Positions 26,812 to 39,064 of a stretch of 64,000 nucleotides of DNA are shown here, one piece after another (the first letter of the stretch is position 1; every line of letters starts with the position of its first letter). A program made the translations under genes and the position numbers. A model generated the notes under the pieces. It did no database searches. It had not been told where the DNA came from and worked only from the letters and a program-made list of their open reading frames with translations. This DNA comes from Smittia aterrima (taxonomy: Eukaryota; Arthropoda; Insecta; Diptera; Chironomidae). The stretch spans positions 8,804,854 to 8,868,853 of the forward strand of contig CP093830.1 in the NCBI GenBank assembly GCA_033063855.1, written 5' to 3'.

Positions 26812-29800
26812 CACTTCTTATTATTTATTTTCGGATTTTGATGATATTTTTAAGTGACTTAAAGAGATGATAATTTTTTTGTTTAAAATTTCTTCTTGCG
26901 TGTACGTACACGGCGCTTGTTGTCGTACCACAAAGAAAAGAAATATTCGGATACTCTCAAAAGCAACCCATCTTGAATGAGATGGCAGTGAAAGATGAGA
27001 CATTGGTGTGAGCAAGACAAAATCTGAAATTTAAGGTGTAGCAGCATGTACAAGAGGATGAAAAGCTTTTTTTCTTAATTTTCATATGATTTTTGACGGA
27101 ATGCTTTGCTATTTGTCCAAAGAAAGCATGTACCGTGGTGTTTCTCGCTAGAGATTCTACATTGTTTGTGTGAGGTATGTTAGTCGTTGAGGATCGATCA
27201 ATCAATCATATAGCTCATGCAGTGCAAGAGAATCTTTACAATTGTCTTTGTAGTTCAGTTGACTTGCGGCGACCTGAAGTTTTTCATTTGAATTTTATCA
27301 CTTTCAGCTTCGAGTCCATCAAAAACTTTCATTGCAACAAACAAAGCGTGACACTACACAAAATCCCGCCTCATTTCCTTCCTCCATATTCGCACCTGTG
27401 ACGATTTTCGAGTTAGACGTCAATGTGAGTGAGCTGACTGCAAGTACATGCGAGATTTGAAGTTGAAAACTTTCTTCAATTCTCAATTGTTCTGAGGAGA
27501 GAAATATTTTTCGAGTTGGGTGTAGCTCCGAAATATTTCACGACATGCTGGAATTTCGTTAACCCATATCCCGCTTCCTTCATTTACATGCGGCTTTAGG
27601 TGCAATCGACACCTTTTGCTTATTGTTTGCGTTGGTCATTAAACGAATGAGAGAAATGATTCTTCAGAACGAGTCACCTGTTGAGAATTCTGAAGTGAAC
27701 GGAACTTTCGAATGATGGAAGGTCATGGTCGAAAATTTCCTCCAATATTCGATTTCTTTGACATAATTTAATCTTCGCCTCTCGATTGTGTAAATTGACA
27801 ATTTCTCGCAATATTTGAATTATCGGTAAATATTATTTTCAAGTAAATAAAAATTATTTTCCATGCAATTTAAAAAGTTTAGTTCCTTCTTCTCCTTGTA
27901 ATTCAAAGCACGAGCCAGTAATGAGCGCATTTAGTTCATAATGATGAAGCTACTTGAGATGAAATCAGCACGTCTCAGATTGCAAATATTCTCTTGAGTC
28001 AACTTTAAAGTTTCAAGCCCAAATGTTTACCAAACATATTAGCAAACATTACACATTCCTTTGGCTTTAAAGAGACAAGCAATTCAATATTCTCGTAGGA
28101 TTTCGCTTTATGAGGTTTTGAGGTCGCTTTCGGTCGGTATGCGAAATATTTTAAGTTTTGAACTTTTTTTAGTTGACTCCTCGAGCCTCTCTCAATCAAT
28201 CATCGTCTGATCACCAAATTAAATTCTCAATTTCTTTTTCCCCATAATCACCTCTCGTCTAATGCTTTAGCTCTTTGTCTCTCGCCGAAACGTAGCTTAA
28301 GAGCAATTTGTTCATGATCTTGGTAATGTTTGGACAAGCAGCAACAATTTACTTTCATTCAATTCCTAAATGATCCGTGTTGTCGACAAAGAAAACTGTG
28401 TCAACGACGCGGAATATCATTCGATTAGCTCAGACGTAAGCTTTTGCTTTCATTCACAAGCTGATAAACGTTTTATTCATTTTTACTTGGAACTCCTCCG
28501 ATGATGTTTTCATTAACGAAGTGAGTCAGAAACGCCGGTTGAGCCGAAAGGCGTTCGCGTATGCAAATAAAGCAAAACTGTAATACTTTGATATGCAGCT
28601 TCTCAAGAAATCAGCGAGACCACAACCGGAATTTCTCGTTCACCAATTTCAATGTGAAGTAATATTATGACGTAAATCGCTTCGCAGAGAAATTGATAAT
28701 GTGAGGAAGGAAAAAAAAGAGAAAAACTTTCTAAAGTCTACGCGAAGTGTCGCACATGGACGTGCATCCGTGATGAATCAATTGACAGCAATGTCTTGTT
28801 AAACGATGTGTCAACATTCGTCATTCCATTCCTCAATGTTTGGTTGCAATTCGAATGAGGCGGAACGCTCGTTAAGGATCTTCACTCTTTTAATAATAGA
28901 ATCTCATCAAAAATTCACAGCGGCGGAAAGACAATGTTGTGTTTCGACGAGGAAAGTAAAAGCCCTTTTGTTTAATTGAACATGAACATATCTAACGAAG
29001 ATAAAAGCAAATAGCCAGAGTCCGGTGGAACCGAAACAAAGCTAACAAATTTCATCACTAGAAATTCTCACAGCGAGTGCGGCAACATAATAAGACGAAG
29101 CGTCGTCATGGAAAAGAAAGTAAAAGCTGGTAAAATTAAATTTCTTTGTTCATGAATAAAAATATTTGTGTTATTCAAAGTAAAGCTTAGTAAAGTGTTT
29201 GAGTCACTGAACAATTATCTTGGTTCATGAAATCGTTTAAGATTCTTGCTTTCTTTCTGATGTTAGGGAAGATTTGTGAGTCGGTCAAGCTTTAGTTTGA
29301 CTTTTCTTCGTCAGTGGCTACGTGATCTCTGGATTCTCCCAAACCAAAAGTTTTTTTTTGTATTGAGAATCGTAAAACTGCAATTTCTAGCCCTTCCCTC
29401 TAAAATCAAACATAACATGCTCGAGCTAATCAGAAACTGCTTAAATGGGCCATTCGAATGAAAGGTCTCTTTGTTGCAGAAACAGAGAAAAGAAATTTAA
29501 ACGATTTGAAGGTTTGCTGAGGGAAAACCTTTCTTATGCTTAGTTTAAATAATTCAGAGACTTATTCATCGCACATGCGACTACTTTTATTTAAAGCAAT
29601 TCTCGCGAATAAACAAGTAAGTTTAACTCTAACAATATCTATTAAATAAGGCTTGTAATAGTCTTCGCATATGTTTAGTTCTGTTTTATTGCGGAAATGC
29701 TTCGCTAAGTTGCTGCCTCCTCGACTTTGTTGCGGCTGTGCGAGGAAATGATTCAGTTGAGCATTCTTTCTGCTTTCTTCCGACGCTCTCGTTCAAATGA

Positions 29801-29926
29801 AGTTTTCGTGTTGATTGATAGACGCGTTGATTTGAGATGTTTAGCATAATAAGAGCTATCGAGTCAGTTGTAATTTTTATAGGCGGAAATATTTATTTGC
29901 GAGATTGAATGTCGACGAAAATTTAA
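26812..29926. other. 3-kb non-coding stretch inside the Osiris run
   Basis: No ORF with a recognisable domain on either strand; candidates such as 28005-28199 minus and 29276-29461 plus look random. This is the largest gap among the six minus-strand Osiris genes and may hold cis-regulatory DNA for them. No repeats or RNA genes stand out. Confidence 0.5.
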
Positions 29927-31360
29927 TTACACGAAAGGTGAATGAACATGATTTTTGTAAAAGCTTTTCTCATCATCATCAGATCGGTCCGAGGCAGTCG
30001 ACAATTTGCTTTGGAAGTGCTCATTATAAATGTCACCGAAACTTTCATTTTCGTTTAGATTTTTATTCGAATTTGGCTTGATGTTGTGTTTGGACTTCCC
30101 GTCAACATTTTTCTTAATTTTTTCGCCAAAAATTGGATTTCCGGAGTCGAAGTTATTATTGAACTTTGCGTCGAAGTTTTCATTGAACTTTCCACCGAAG
30201 TCTTCGTTAAACTTTGTGTCGAAGTTTGAATTAAATTTGTCGTCAAAGGTTTCAGGAAATTTCGGGTTGAAGATATCGCTCTCACTGAATTTCCCATCGA
30301 AATTATGAGGATATTCAACGGTTATGCTGTCACTGAACTTTCCATCGATTGGACTGAGGCTTTCATCAAAAACTTGCCCGTAATTTCCTTCGTTTTGATT
30401 TATAAATTTATCATCGAAGCTTATTCCGCTAAACGTTCCATCTTCATTGAATTTTCCATTCGAGAATTCATCGTTCGAGAAGAAGCTTCCGGGATTGTTC
30501 TCGCTGTACGAGAAATCAAAGTGAAATGGTGTCGTGTTTGTTTCTCTATCCGGTGGGAACGTGACTGGTACGAACTGGCTCTCATCGTAGTCTTTGTCTT
30601 TGTAGTGTCCGTGAAATTTTTTAATTGGAATGTGAACGACTTCGAGCTTGCTGCCCTCTGCGCTTCTATGTTGAGTTGGCGTATGGAAGAATTGCTTAAG
30701 AGCTACGAGTGTCGCTAATATAAACGAAACTTTACTTAAGAGGAAGGTGAGAGCTGTCGTTATTGCCATTTTCTTTAAGAACAAATGCATAAGGACGAGC
30801 TTCAATCCTCCAAGTCCAATGATGAATGGCTTCATTTTTTTGTAGATTTTCTTTGACCCTTTTTTCTTCTTTCCTTTGCCTTTCTTGCCTTTTCCTCTTT
30901 TGCCTCTTTTATTTCCTCCTTCCACAACATAATACTCCTCAATCTCATGATCATCGTGATCATTGTCGTCGTTCTCGATTATCACAACTTGCTGCAAGAA
31001 ATTAATTTCAATGATTTCTTAATAAAAATATTTTAATTCACTTCAACATTAATCGGATTTGTTAAACTTACACTACTTCCATTGCTGCCTGGTTTCTTTT
31101 TCTTTCGACCTAAGAAAGTAATTCGTCATAATTTAATTCATTGAATGCGGACACCTCCCTCGGTTTATTTTAATTTCATTTCACAGCAGCATCAATCACT
31201 CACCTTCTTCCAAAAAACATTCCTTCGTGGAGTTTAATGAATGACAATTTTCAACTGTCTCTAGCGATTTAACTTCAACTGGTTTAGCTTGAACTAGGAC
31301 TTGAGAGAATTCCTTAAATGCAGTTAGGACGAAAAGTGTTTGCACAATTTCAAGTCTCAT
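29927..31360 (-). CDS. Divergent Osiris-like protein with 8-residue Asn/Asp-Phe-Lys repeats
   Basis: Three coding exons: 31360-31204, 31109-31072, 30991-29927, 419 residues. The start at 31360 gives MRLEIVQTLFVLTAF, a plausible signal peptide; an in-frame ATG at 31420 would add 20 residues. A cysteine pair (NC-HSLNSTKE-C) leads directly into a basic stretch, so most of the N-terminal DUF1676 domain is missing. A tiny 38-base exon 2 codes KKKKPGSNGSS. Then follow an acidic run (ENDDNDHDDHEIEEYYVVE), a G/K-rich run and the hydrophobic core (KPFIIGLGGLKLVLMHLFLKKMAITTALTFLLSKVSF). The C-terminal 250 residues are Asn/Asp/Phe-rich with an 8-residue tandem repeat. Placement in the Osiris family rests on the core, exon phase and neighbours. 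Confidence 0.78.
30149..30244 (-). repeat. Four tandem 24-base coding repeats
   Basis: Four consecutive 24-base units inside the divergent Osiris-like gene, each coding the 8-residue pattern x-x-F-(D/G)-x-K-F-N, for example SNFDTKFN, EDFGGKFN, ENFDAKFN. More degenerate units flank them (TFDDKFN upstream, FDGKFSE further upstream). Third positions vary, so the units are not a recent slippage product. Confidence 0.85.
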
Positions 31361-32261
31361 GTTGAAAGATTTATTTGCAATCCACGTCTGATCGACTCGA
31401 GGGTACTTAGCACTATGCATTGTTCAGTTAAATTACGCAATTAGAGTTCGAGAAACTCCCAATCGGCAGAATGAAGCAGATAAGAAAGATGTTTCGTGAT
31501 TGAAAACGCATTTTTATTTTGTTTAACGGATGAGCAGCAACCGCTGAAGTAATTAAGAAAAATAGGTTTTCGTTCATTTTTTTTTAATTTTATTTTCTTA
31601 CTACAATTGATACAGTAAACTTGTTTATCAGTGAAACTTCTGTTCCAATTATCAAAACTATTTGTAACACATTCGTTTGGTAAATATTATCTACGCTAAA
31701 TTCAGTTAACAAACAACGCGTAAAACTATTTTGCTGCGATCTATGAGAGCTTTTCTGAAGCTTTAAACTTTTCTTGAAATATTTTTTGAAGATGATCGTG
31801 AAGATATTTCGTCAAGATCAGAGTGAAAATACTTTTTATATTTCACAACAATCTTCGTCTTCAAGAAACAGACAAACAGACAAGCTCGTCATAGATCATC
31901 GAAGAAATGTGCCATGTCACACGTTATTTACCACATCGACCTAAGACAATTATTTTCCTTCTATCGAAGCCATCGAGAAAATGTAGAACAAAGAAAATTC
32001 ACGAACGGGAACTTTTACTTTTGTTCTTACGACGTGTGAACAACAATTCAAAGCTGGTGAAGGTTCAGGTGATTTAAACTTGAGTTGCATGGGTGTTCAT
32101 AGAGCGTGATGTTCTCTTCGAAAAGAGATTGATTTGAAAGCAGTAAATAGCGTGATTTTACAGTTTTCATTTGCCAAGAAGTGAAGGCGAAGTTTAGTGC
32201 AATCAATTATCTTTTTTTTCAGAGATAACCAACTGTTGCTTTAGTTAGAGTGAAGTTGCAT

Positions 32262-33050
32262 TTAGAATCTTCCTCTTAGACCCATCACAGCTGAAAGAAA
32301 AATGATAAATGATCGGAAAATGTGCGTGGTTGGGGGAGATGTGGCTTCCACTTCTAGTGGTGATAGCTATGCTTCTTACCAGAGAATAGTGCAAAAAAGA
32401 AACCTGCAAGACCAGCGGACTTGACAAGAAGTGCTAAACCAGCTGAAACGGAATAGGAATTTTCATTTGAATTAAAATTATATTTCAATAAATGAATTAT
32501 TCAACTTACCAATGAAAACTGGAATGAGCGTGAAGAATTTCAATTTGTATGCAATCAGAAGTGGCAGCAGAAACCTTTTGTACTTCTTCTTAATCTTAAA
32601 CTTCTTTTTACGCTTTTTTCTTGGCTTGGGTCTTGGAGGTGGACTCTCGTAAGACATCGAAGCCTCTGACTCGTCTGTATCAAATCATAAATGAAAGTTG
32701 TTTTCGTTTTGACCATGAGACATTTCTTTTCTAGCTCGTTAGCCTATCAAGCACAACAATCGCTCACCTGAATGCTTCATTTTCCTCGAGAATAATTCAT
32801 TTGATGTGCTTAGCTTTGCGATGTCTTTTGATTTTACGGGAAGAAGTTTTGTTCTTGCTGGAAGTGCTAGAGCTCTCGATTCTACAGGAACTTCAACTTT
32901 GCTCGATGCCCAAAATAAACTGTTGAACTTGGCGGCTCTTGTTCTGTTTCTCTTCACGGGATCAACTGTTTTCACACTTTCTTCGGCACATACTGAACTA
33001 ATTGAAATCATAAATGACCACAAAACTAAAATGTCAATGATTCTTCTCAT
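32262..33050 (-). CDS. Short divergent Osiris-like protein
   Basis: Four coding exons: 33050-32768, 32674-32510, 32442-32380, 32290-32262, 179 residues, all phase 1 joins. Signal peptide MRRIIDILVLWSFMISISSVCA. The ectodomain is basic and Ser/Ala-rich and lacks the cysteine pair. Exon 2 codes an acidic/Pro start (DESEASMSYESPPPRPKP), a strongly basic run (RKKRKKKFKIKKKYKR) and the start of the hydrophobic core (FLLPLLIAYKLKFFTLIPVFIG), which continues in exon 3 (AGLALLVKSAGLAGFFFALFS). The tail is only AVMGLRGRF, so there is no LAY motif. Intron phase, the KFFTLIPVFIGAGLALL core, promoter and neighbours support an Osiris origin, but it is one of the most reduced members. Confidence 0.72.
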
Positions 33051-33156
33051 TTCTTTAAAGTTCTTTAGCTCTTTGATTGCATTAACTTTTATTTCTCTTC
33101 CATTCTGTTAGTAGATGAATTTGCAAGTGTTTACGGATCTGTCGTTGGAGCTAGAC

Positions 33157-33190
33157 TGAAAAGAATGACACAGTTCATAGTTGATATATA
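33157..33190 (-). promoter_or_regulatory. Core promoter (TATATATC + TTCAGTC initiator)
   Basis: Minus-strand TATATAT begins at 33190 and a TCAGTC initiator has its A at 33157, 33 bases downstream. The 5' UTR would be 107 bases. Confidence 0.6.
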
Positions 33191-33926
33191 ATCTGAAGTT
33201 AATCATGAGCTCAGAAATGATTTTCAAGCTTCAGTAAATGTTATAATTTCTCTGGGGAATAAACAAACGTTACTAAGTGCGATTACGTGTTCTTGTCTTC
33301 AGAATATTTAACATTTCAGTTCATGTTTTGAGCTATGACTTAGTAGACTTCTCTGAGATTAAAATAAACTGTCATTGAACACAATTAAAGCTGAAACTGT
33401 TGAAATCAAATTAAAACAATAAAATAATTTCAAATTTGTCTATTTTCTCTATTTTTCCATTTGTAACATTTCACGAAACTTTTTCATTAAATAAATAAAT
33501 AAATTAACAACAATAAATTATTTTTTTCTGACGAATAAAAAAATCTCCCTGATCTCCAGATATTGCAGTTTTCAGAGTAGAAAATTTGAAGAAGGAAATG
33601 AAATATTTTCGAAGCGAGAAAGAAAGATAATTCGATGATTCGTTTGTTGTCAAGCTGACAACGTTCGATCAGCTCGATTGACAAGAAAAGTGAAAGAGTT
33701 GTTTAGAGTAAGGTGAGAGAAACAGAATAGATAAGTAGCGAAGGTTCAGTTGTATAGCCTTGAGATCAAAAGAAGTGAAATGAGACAGAAGAGATTAAAG
33801 ATTGAAAGAAATGAAAGGTTTGGAAACCGTTAAAGGGAGAAAACTGTTACGTTTAGAAAACTATGACGAGAAGGAATTTCGAGAAGCTTAGAGATTGTGA
33901 GAAGATCATGAAACGAGAGCGATTGA

Positions 33927-34781
33927 TTAATGCTGAGCATGTGCACTGTAAGCCAACTTGTGGTTTTCCATCTGCGCATCAATTGATCTTTCCCATCCAG
34001 CACCGCCGCCGCCTCCAGCTGACCAGCCTTGTTGTCCTCCGCTTGACTGCTTAGCAGCAACGATCTTTGTTGAGAAAGAAATTTATTCATGACAAGTGTT
34101 GAGACAGAGAAAAACTTTGAATTCACCTTTTTAATTCCAATGATACCAGCTAACAGCAAAGCGATCTTGCTAACGATGAGAGCCTTTCCGGCGAGGATGT
34201 AAAGACCAGCAATTGCAATTGGAACCATCGACATGAGCTTCATGAAGAATCCAGCCATCATCATTGACATCATTTTCTTCATTTTGCCGCGACCTTTATT
34301 TTGCAAAGAAAGAAAATCATTGATCACAATTGTCACGAGAGAAACAACTTTTTCTAATTTCACCTTCTTCCAAACCACGTCCCAACTCCTCTCTGGACAT
34401 CTTTGGCAATTCGATTTGTACAGTTCGTCCATTGACGAAAGTTGCAGCTCTTTCGATCAACAATTCAGTGAGAGCCTCATCACGAGCCTCCAAACCGCGA
34501 GGTAAAGACTTTTCCAACTCGTTCTCACTCATCACTTTCATGTCAATTGCGTTTTCATTTTTAACAATTTTAAATCCTTCGTTAACAGCGAGAGAGTCGA
34601 GTCGTGCAACTCGATCAATGAATGTAATGGCTTTCTTCTTCAGGCACGAAGTGACTCCATGTTCTGCTTTATTGCATTCATCGTAGACCCGAAACAGGGC
34701 GCGTGTGCCTTGACTATAAAGATCATCGGCGTTAGAGCTTGCCACAAGCAACACAACAACTGCACAAATTGCAAATTTCAT
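33927..34781 (-). CDS. Osiris-family (DUF1676) protein, canonical form
   Basis: Three coding exons: 34781-34364, 34293-34127, 34064-33927, 240 residues. Signal peptide MKFAICAVVVLLVASSNA. Cysteine pair C-NKAEHGVTS-C is followed by KKKAITFIDRVARLDSLAV and EGFKIVKNENA. The middle has SLPRGLEARDEALTELLIERAA and FVNGRTVQIELPK. Exon 1 ends at LEEG, exon 2 starts RGKMKKMMSMMMAGFFMKLM and the core VPIAIAGLYILAGKALIVSKIALLLAGIIGIKK. The tail has GGQQGWSAGGGGGAGWERS and then the family motif KLAYSAH. It is a textbook Osiris gene structure and the best model in this window for the others. Confidence 0.95.
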
Positions 34782-34917
34782 TTTATTATTTTTTTAAACT
34801 TTAAAATTCCTTTTCACGAAATTTCAATCTTCTCAGTCCTTCTCTCACGACACTTTTCTTTTATTATTTCAATAGCACAAGCAGATGATCATTGAACCAC
34901 GGCAGCTTTACGATTAC

Positions 34918-34952
34918 TGATACCAAGTTCAGAAAATCCCAACATATTTATA
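34918..34952 (-). promoter_or_regulatory. Core promoter (TATAAATA + ATCAGTA initiator)
   Basis: Minus-strand TATAAATA begins at 34952 and a TCAGTA initiator has its A at 34918, 34 bases downstream. The 5' UTR would be 137 bases. Confidence 0.65.
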
Positions 34953-37632
34953 TTTGTAAGAAGAGGTTTGAGTTTGGGAGAAAAGCTCACAGAGAAGGAA
35001 AGAAGTTTTACAATTGAAGAAAATGCGCCCGCGGTATAAAAACAATTGAAAAGTAGTAGTGGAAGAAGAAAGAGTCGGCACGATTTTTGTTTTCGGATAT
35101 TTGTTGTTACCCCATGAAGTTCATTCTATGCTCACTCTCATGTGATAGATCACGAACGTGAAAAAGCGTCTTCTTTCTTTTCTTTCTTTCTTTTTTTTTT
35201 GTAGCGCGCGAAAAATTTGTTGAATTGAATTATTCTTCACCTTGCACAATTCTTTCTCCTCTGGAAATGCAATAAACTTTTTCTTTTTTTTTCGAGTCTC
35301 TCTGTGTCGGGTAAGCGCTTGCATATAATTGACGATGAGTAACTCGTTTCTTTTGTGTTGCTTGAAGCTATCACAGATCACGTGTACATTCATAAGTTCA
35401 CAAAGATTCAAATGCAAGAAGTTTCTGCATTGTTGCGATGGCTAAATCGATTGTGAGAATGGCAGAGGAAAAGGGAAAATTTATTCAAGTGAAAGAGAAA
35501 TTCAGTTGTGTAAGTCCAACCTTCAAGACAAGTCTAAAAGGAAGCTAAATTTCTTTATTAGATTTGCAAACCGAATTTTGGTTTTGATAGACGAGAAGAA
35601 TATTTAACGATGTTCATTGGAAATTTGTGAGAAGCAGCAGAAGCTCCGGTTAGTGCTTCAAGTTCATTCATTCCCATGAAAGATTCAAATGAGCATGAGG
35701 GAGAAATTATGAGTTGGCTTGTGAACTTGATAATTTACAATTGTGCGTTTGTAGCTCAAAATGAATTCGCTTTCATTCAATCTAGAATTTCACTTGAGAC
35801 CCATTAAGACTGCAGTAGGGCATGTGGCGTCTCACAGTATTCAAGTTTCACCTAAAGTACAATCGCATTCAATTGTTCGTAATTGCGATGGTGGCGAGCA
35901 TTGGAACAAGTGGCCTCTTGTTGTTGATGTTCCATTTTCGCTTTAGCTCTAACAACTCGATTGTTGTCTGCGGTCGTTAATTTCCAAAAAACGCTTTAAA
36001 TCAATAAAAGGTTTAAGAAAAGTCGACTCAGAACTTCGATGGAATTGCATTGCACGATTTGAATTGAAACCTTTTAAATTTAATCTTCCAGTTCATAAGA
36101 TTAATGGAATTCTTCGCGGCAATTGGAGAGAGAAAGATTTGGTATTTACATAATTTCAATTCTCGAATTGATTATATGCTGATCAAGCGACTTTCATTGA
36201 GACCTCTCTTTATCATCTCGATCGGCTGCTGTAACTAGACCATGAAGGAATTCACGGTTCCGGCGTGCGTTAATATCAAAGCATTCGGACAAGTCTCTGC
36301 TTCTCTCTTTCTTTCACATTATGAACCCACGTTCGATTCGTTATTAGAAAGGTTAATTTAATTTTTGTTTTCATCTGTTGAGTTTCCATCGAAAGACGCG
36401 AAGACAACATTCCGTCGTGAAGCATGAAGAGGAAATTTCCCTGTCGATTAACGTCATCACACAATTCATTGCAGTTCTCTCGTATGCACGAATCTCGCTT
36501 CCGATCTTTTCTTGTTAGAAACTTATAATTCGTGATCTCCTGAACTTTGTTGGTAACTTTTTTTTAACAAGTTAATGGCCATTCACACATTGAAGAGCTC
36601 TCAGTCGAGTAATTGGACATTAAATGTCAATCCAACGATTTATTCAATGGCTAAACGATTCAATTTCTTCGATCGCTAATTAGGTTAAACTAATTCTGCG
36701 TGTGTCGCGCTAGACTCGTTAGCGATGTAAGTGAAAACTGTTTTGGAAATAATCATTCGTTTTCATATGAAAGTTCATCGGAATATCTCGCTAATTGGCG
36801 AATTTTCCACGTATTAATCAAGTTTAAACCGAATTATTTAATAGCAAGATTAATTGGAGTGTGAATTCAATTCATGAAGATGGACACATGCGATAAGTAA
36901 AAGTAATTTCACTGAGCAATGTCTTTAATCTCTGATACTCGCACTTACTTTATTAATTGAATTTACAAGAAGATGAACTCTCGACTTCATTAAAAACACA
37001 TAAACTTTCGTTTTCGATGAAGAGATATGAAAAGTGCGAAAGAAAACTTTGACGAAGAAGGTTTTCTTTTCATGACCGTCATCAACAACAAGCAACCTCG
37101 AGAAATATCCGCTACTTTTTTATTATCCATTCACGTTCTCATCGCCAAAGCATTGATCTCTCGGAAATTTTCTTTTTTGCGCTCAAATATTTTTCATTTC
37201 ACTTTCATGATGAAGAAGACGCTTTTTCATTCGTTGCACTTTTGTTCTTTTTGCCCCGACGACAACTTTCGACATTTCATTGCATTGGAGCTGTAAATAG
37301 AAAACAAAATGTGCCGTATGGTGAATACTAAGATCGTAGTAACCCGAAGGAGATGAAATTGAAGGTTATTGACTCAATCTCAAAGTGGATAGACCGGGAG
37401 TCGACAATAAGAAAATTGTTAGTGAAACTCGAGAAGTTCGTGATACAAGCTTCCTCAAGAGTAATGACCTTAAACTCATCTTCAATGCTTCGCGAATAAT
37501 TATATTTTATTGAATTGTAAGAAACAAAAGATTTGCGACGTTGAATAGAAAGAATTTCAAAGACAAAATGACGACGTGATACCAGAAGTCGGTTGTTTTA
37601 ACAATTTCTAAAGGCTCAACTTTGATAATTTC
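34953..37632. other. Non-coding gap between Osiris run and Rpn13
   Basis: No supported gene up to the inverted-repeat arm that begins at 36967. ORFs at 35121-35417 (Lys-rich, from poly-T tracts) and 35761-35946 look like chance. An 89-codon ORF at 37027-37296 lies within the duplicated arm and is discussed as a finding. Confidence 0.5.
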
Positions 37633-38909
37633 TTAATCCTTAGACTCGTCCTTTTTGTCATCATCTTTGGCACTCGAGTCTTTAATCGACGCTTTCTCGA
37701 GAGCTTTCACAAACTGTTCCAAGTCACCGCTGTTAGCAGCTGATACAGCATCGTCACTCAGTTTAAATTGAGAAACGACGGGTCCAAGTTGGCCTGTAAA
37801 ATCGAAAATGTGAATTCAAAAACATCAATTGAGTTCTTTAGAAATCTTACCTGACTGGAGGGCGTTTGAAAACATGGAGAGGGCTTGTTGGAACTGAGGT
37901 GATGCTAAGGTATCCTTCAATTGTTGTTTCACCGCATTAGGTTCCAACGGTTTTCCTTCCTCGTCGATGTTTGGCAAGTGAGCCTGAAGAGCTTCTAAGC
38001 GATCGGGATCAGATAAAATTGAGTTGATCGATTCTGAGGTGAGTGACGTTGATAAATCGACATTGCTATGTTTTGATCCACTAGCGTTTCCTGTCTTAAT
38101 CCCAGCCAAATAATTTTGCAGTTCCGAGAGGAGTACGCGTGACGCGGCATCACTGGTTCCTGCAGATGTTTCTGACTCAGTCGATTCGGCGGAATTATCC
38201 TTCTTGGGAGCTCTAGGAGTTGAAGGTTGAACAGTATTTGCTGGTGTGGTAAGTGCAGCTGCGCCGGCAGCAGCAGCAGCAGTAGAACTGGTTCTTGATG
38301 GTGTCGTTGTTGTTGATGCTCGACTTCCTCCAGATCCTGTGCGATTGATCGAACCCAAAAGAGAGCTTAGTCCTCCCATTTGACCAACACCTCCGAACAA
38401 TTGCATCAACTGTTGTTGCGACATATTGTTAAGCATGTACTGAAGATCACTTCCTTCTCGAGCACCTCCGGTACCGCCGCCGCCGCTACCTCCTGATGAC
38501 GGTGGATTATTCAAGAGTTCATTGACCCGGCGACAATGTTCGTCATCCTTTTCATTAGTTGGCTCCTGCATCCAAAAGAACAGTTTACGATTCGATGACT
38601 TGAATCTAAGCAGAAAGACTCGTCCGTCTTTACATTGCTCGACTTTCTTGAACTCGCAATCGTCGGGGAAAATAATCAAATCATCTTCAACAGTTCCTGA
38701 CGAACGATCCTTCCAGCAAAAGTGAGTTAGACTAAAAGGAAAATATTCAATCAAAAGTGGGTTAGACTTCAAAAAATGTTTATTTCATCTCTAAACATTT
38801 GGGATTTAACTGAATCACTTACCCGTCTTCTGCTGAATAAATGTAAAGCAATCCTTTTCTGTAAGAAGCGATCTCAATGTTATTTAAAGATTATTTTGCA
38901 AACTCATCA
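36967..38909. repeat. Left arm of a ~1.9-kb inverted duplication
   Basis: This stretch (3' flank and exons 4-2 of Rpn13, ending in intron 1) recurs in reverse orientation at 40392-42318. Similarity starts and stops abruptly at both ends. The arms are separated by about 1.5 kb holding Rpn13 exon 1 and the FABP gene. Confidence 0.9.
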
Positions 38910-39064
38910 TTTCGTTACCTTTGATCCGGCACGACCATCTTTTTCTTAATGCCTTGATCTACATTGTCTTCTAACGCCATTCGGCCTGCTTTAAACTCAA
39001 TGGAGTGTCTATTTCCTGAGGTTGAGCCGAGACTCGAAGATGCTCCTTGACCGAAAATTGACAT
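37633..39064 (-). CDS. Rpn13: Proteasomal ubiquitin receptor Rpn13/ADRM1
   Basis: Subunit of the 26S proteasome 19S cap that binds ubiquitin through its PRU domain and UCH37 through its DEUBAD domain. Four coding exons: 39064-38919, 38858-38823, 38731-37851, 37793-37633; 1224 bases, 407 residues, normal for the family. The PRU domain covers roughly residues 15-130: SIEFKAGRMALE, then KGLLYIYSAEDG, LTHFCWKDRSSGTVEDDLII and FFWMQEPTNEKDDEHCRRVN, with the LNNPP end. A Gly linker and the Met/Gln stretch follow, then Thr/Ser/Ala low complexity, then the DEUBAD region (SELQNYLAGIK to EKASIKDSSAK), ending in an acidic KDDDKKDESKD tail. This is the only copy with exon 1 and an uninterrupted frame, so it is the functional gene. 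Confidence 0.97.

Noticed and set aside
28005..28199. 64-codon minus-strand ORF
   Set aside because: No promoter, homology or domain; expected by chance in 3 kb of open DNA.
30030..30718. Plus-strand ORFs opposite the Osiris-like repeat region
   Set aside because: They are the mirror of the 24-base repeats; the minus frame has splice signals, signal peptide and the hydrophobic core.
35121..35417. 98-codon minus-strand Lys/Arg-rich ORF
   Set aside because: The Lys runs come from poly-T tracts on the plus strand; no other support.
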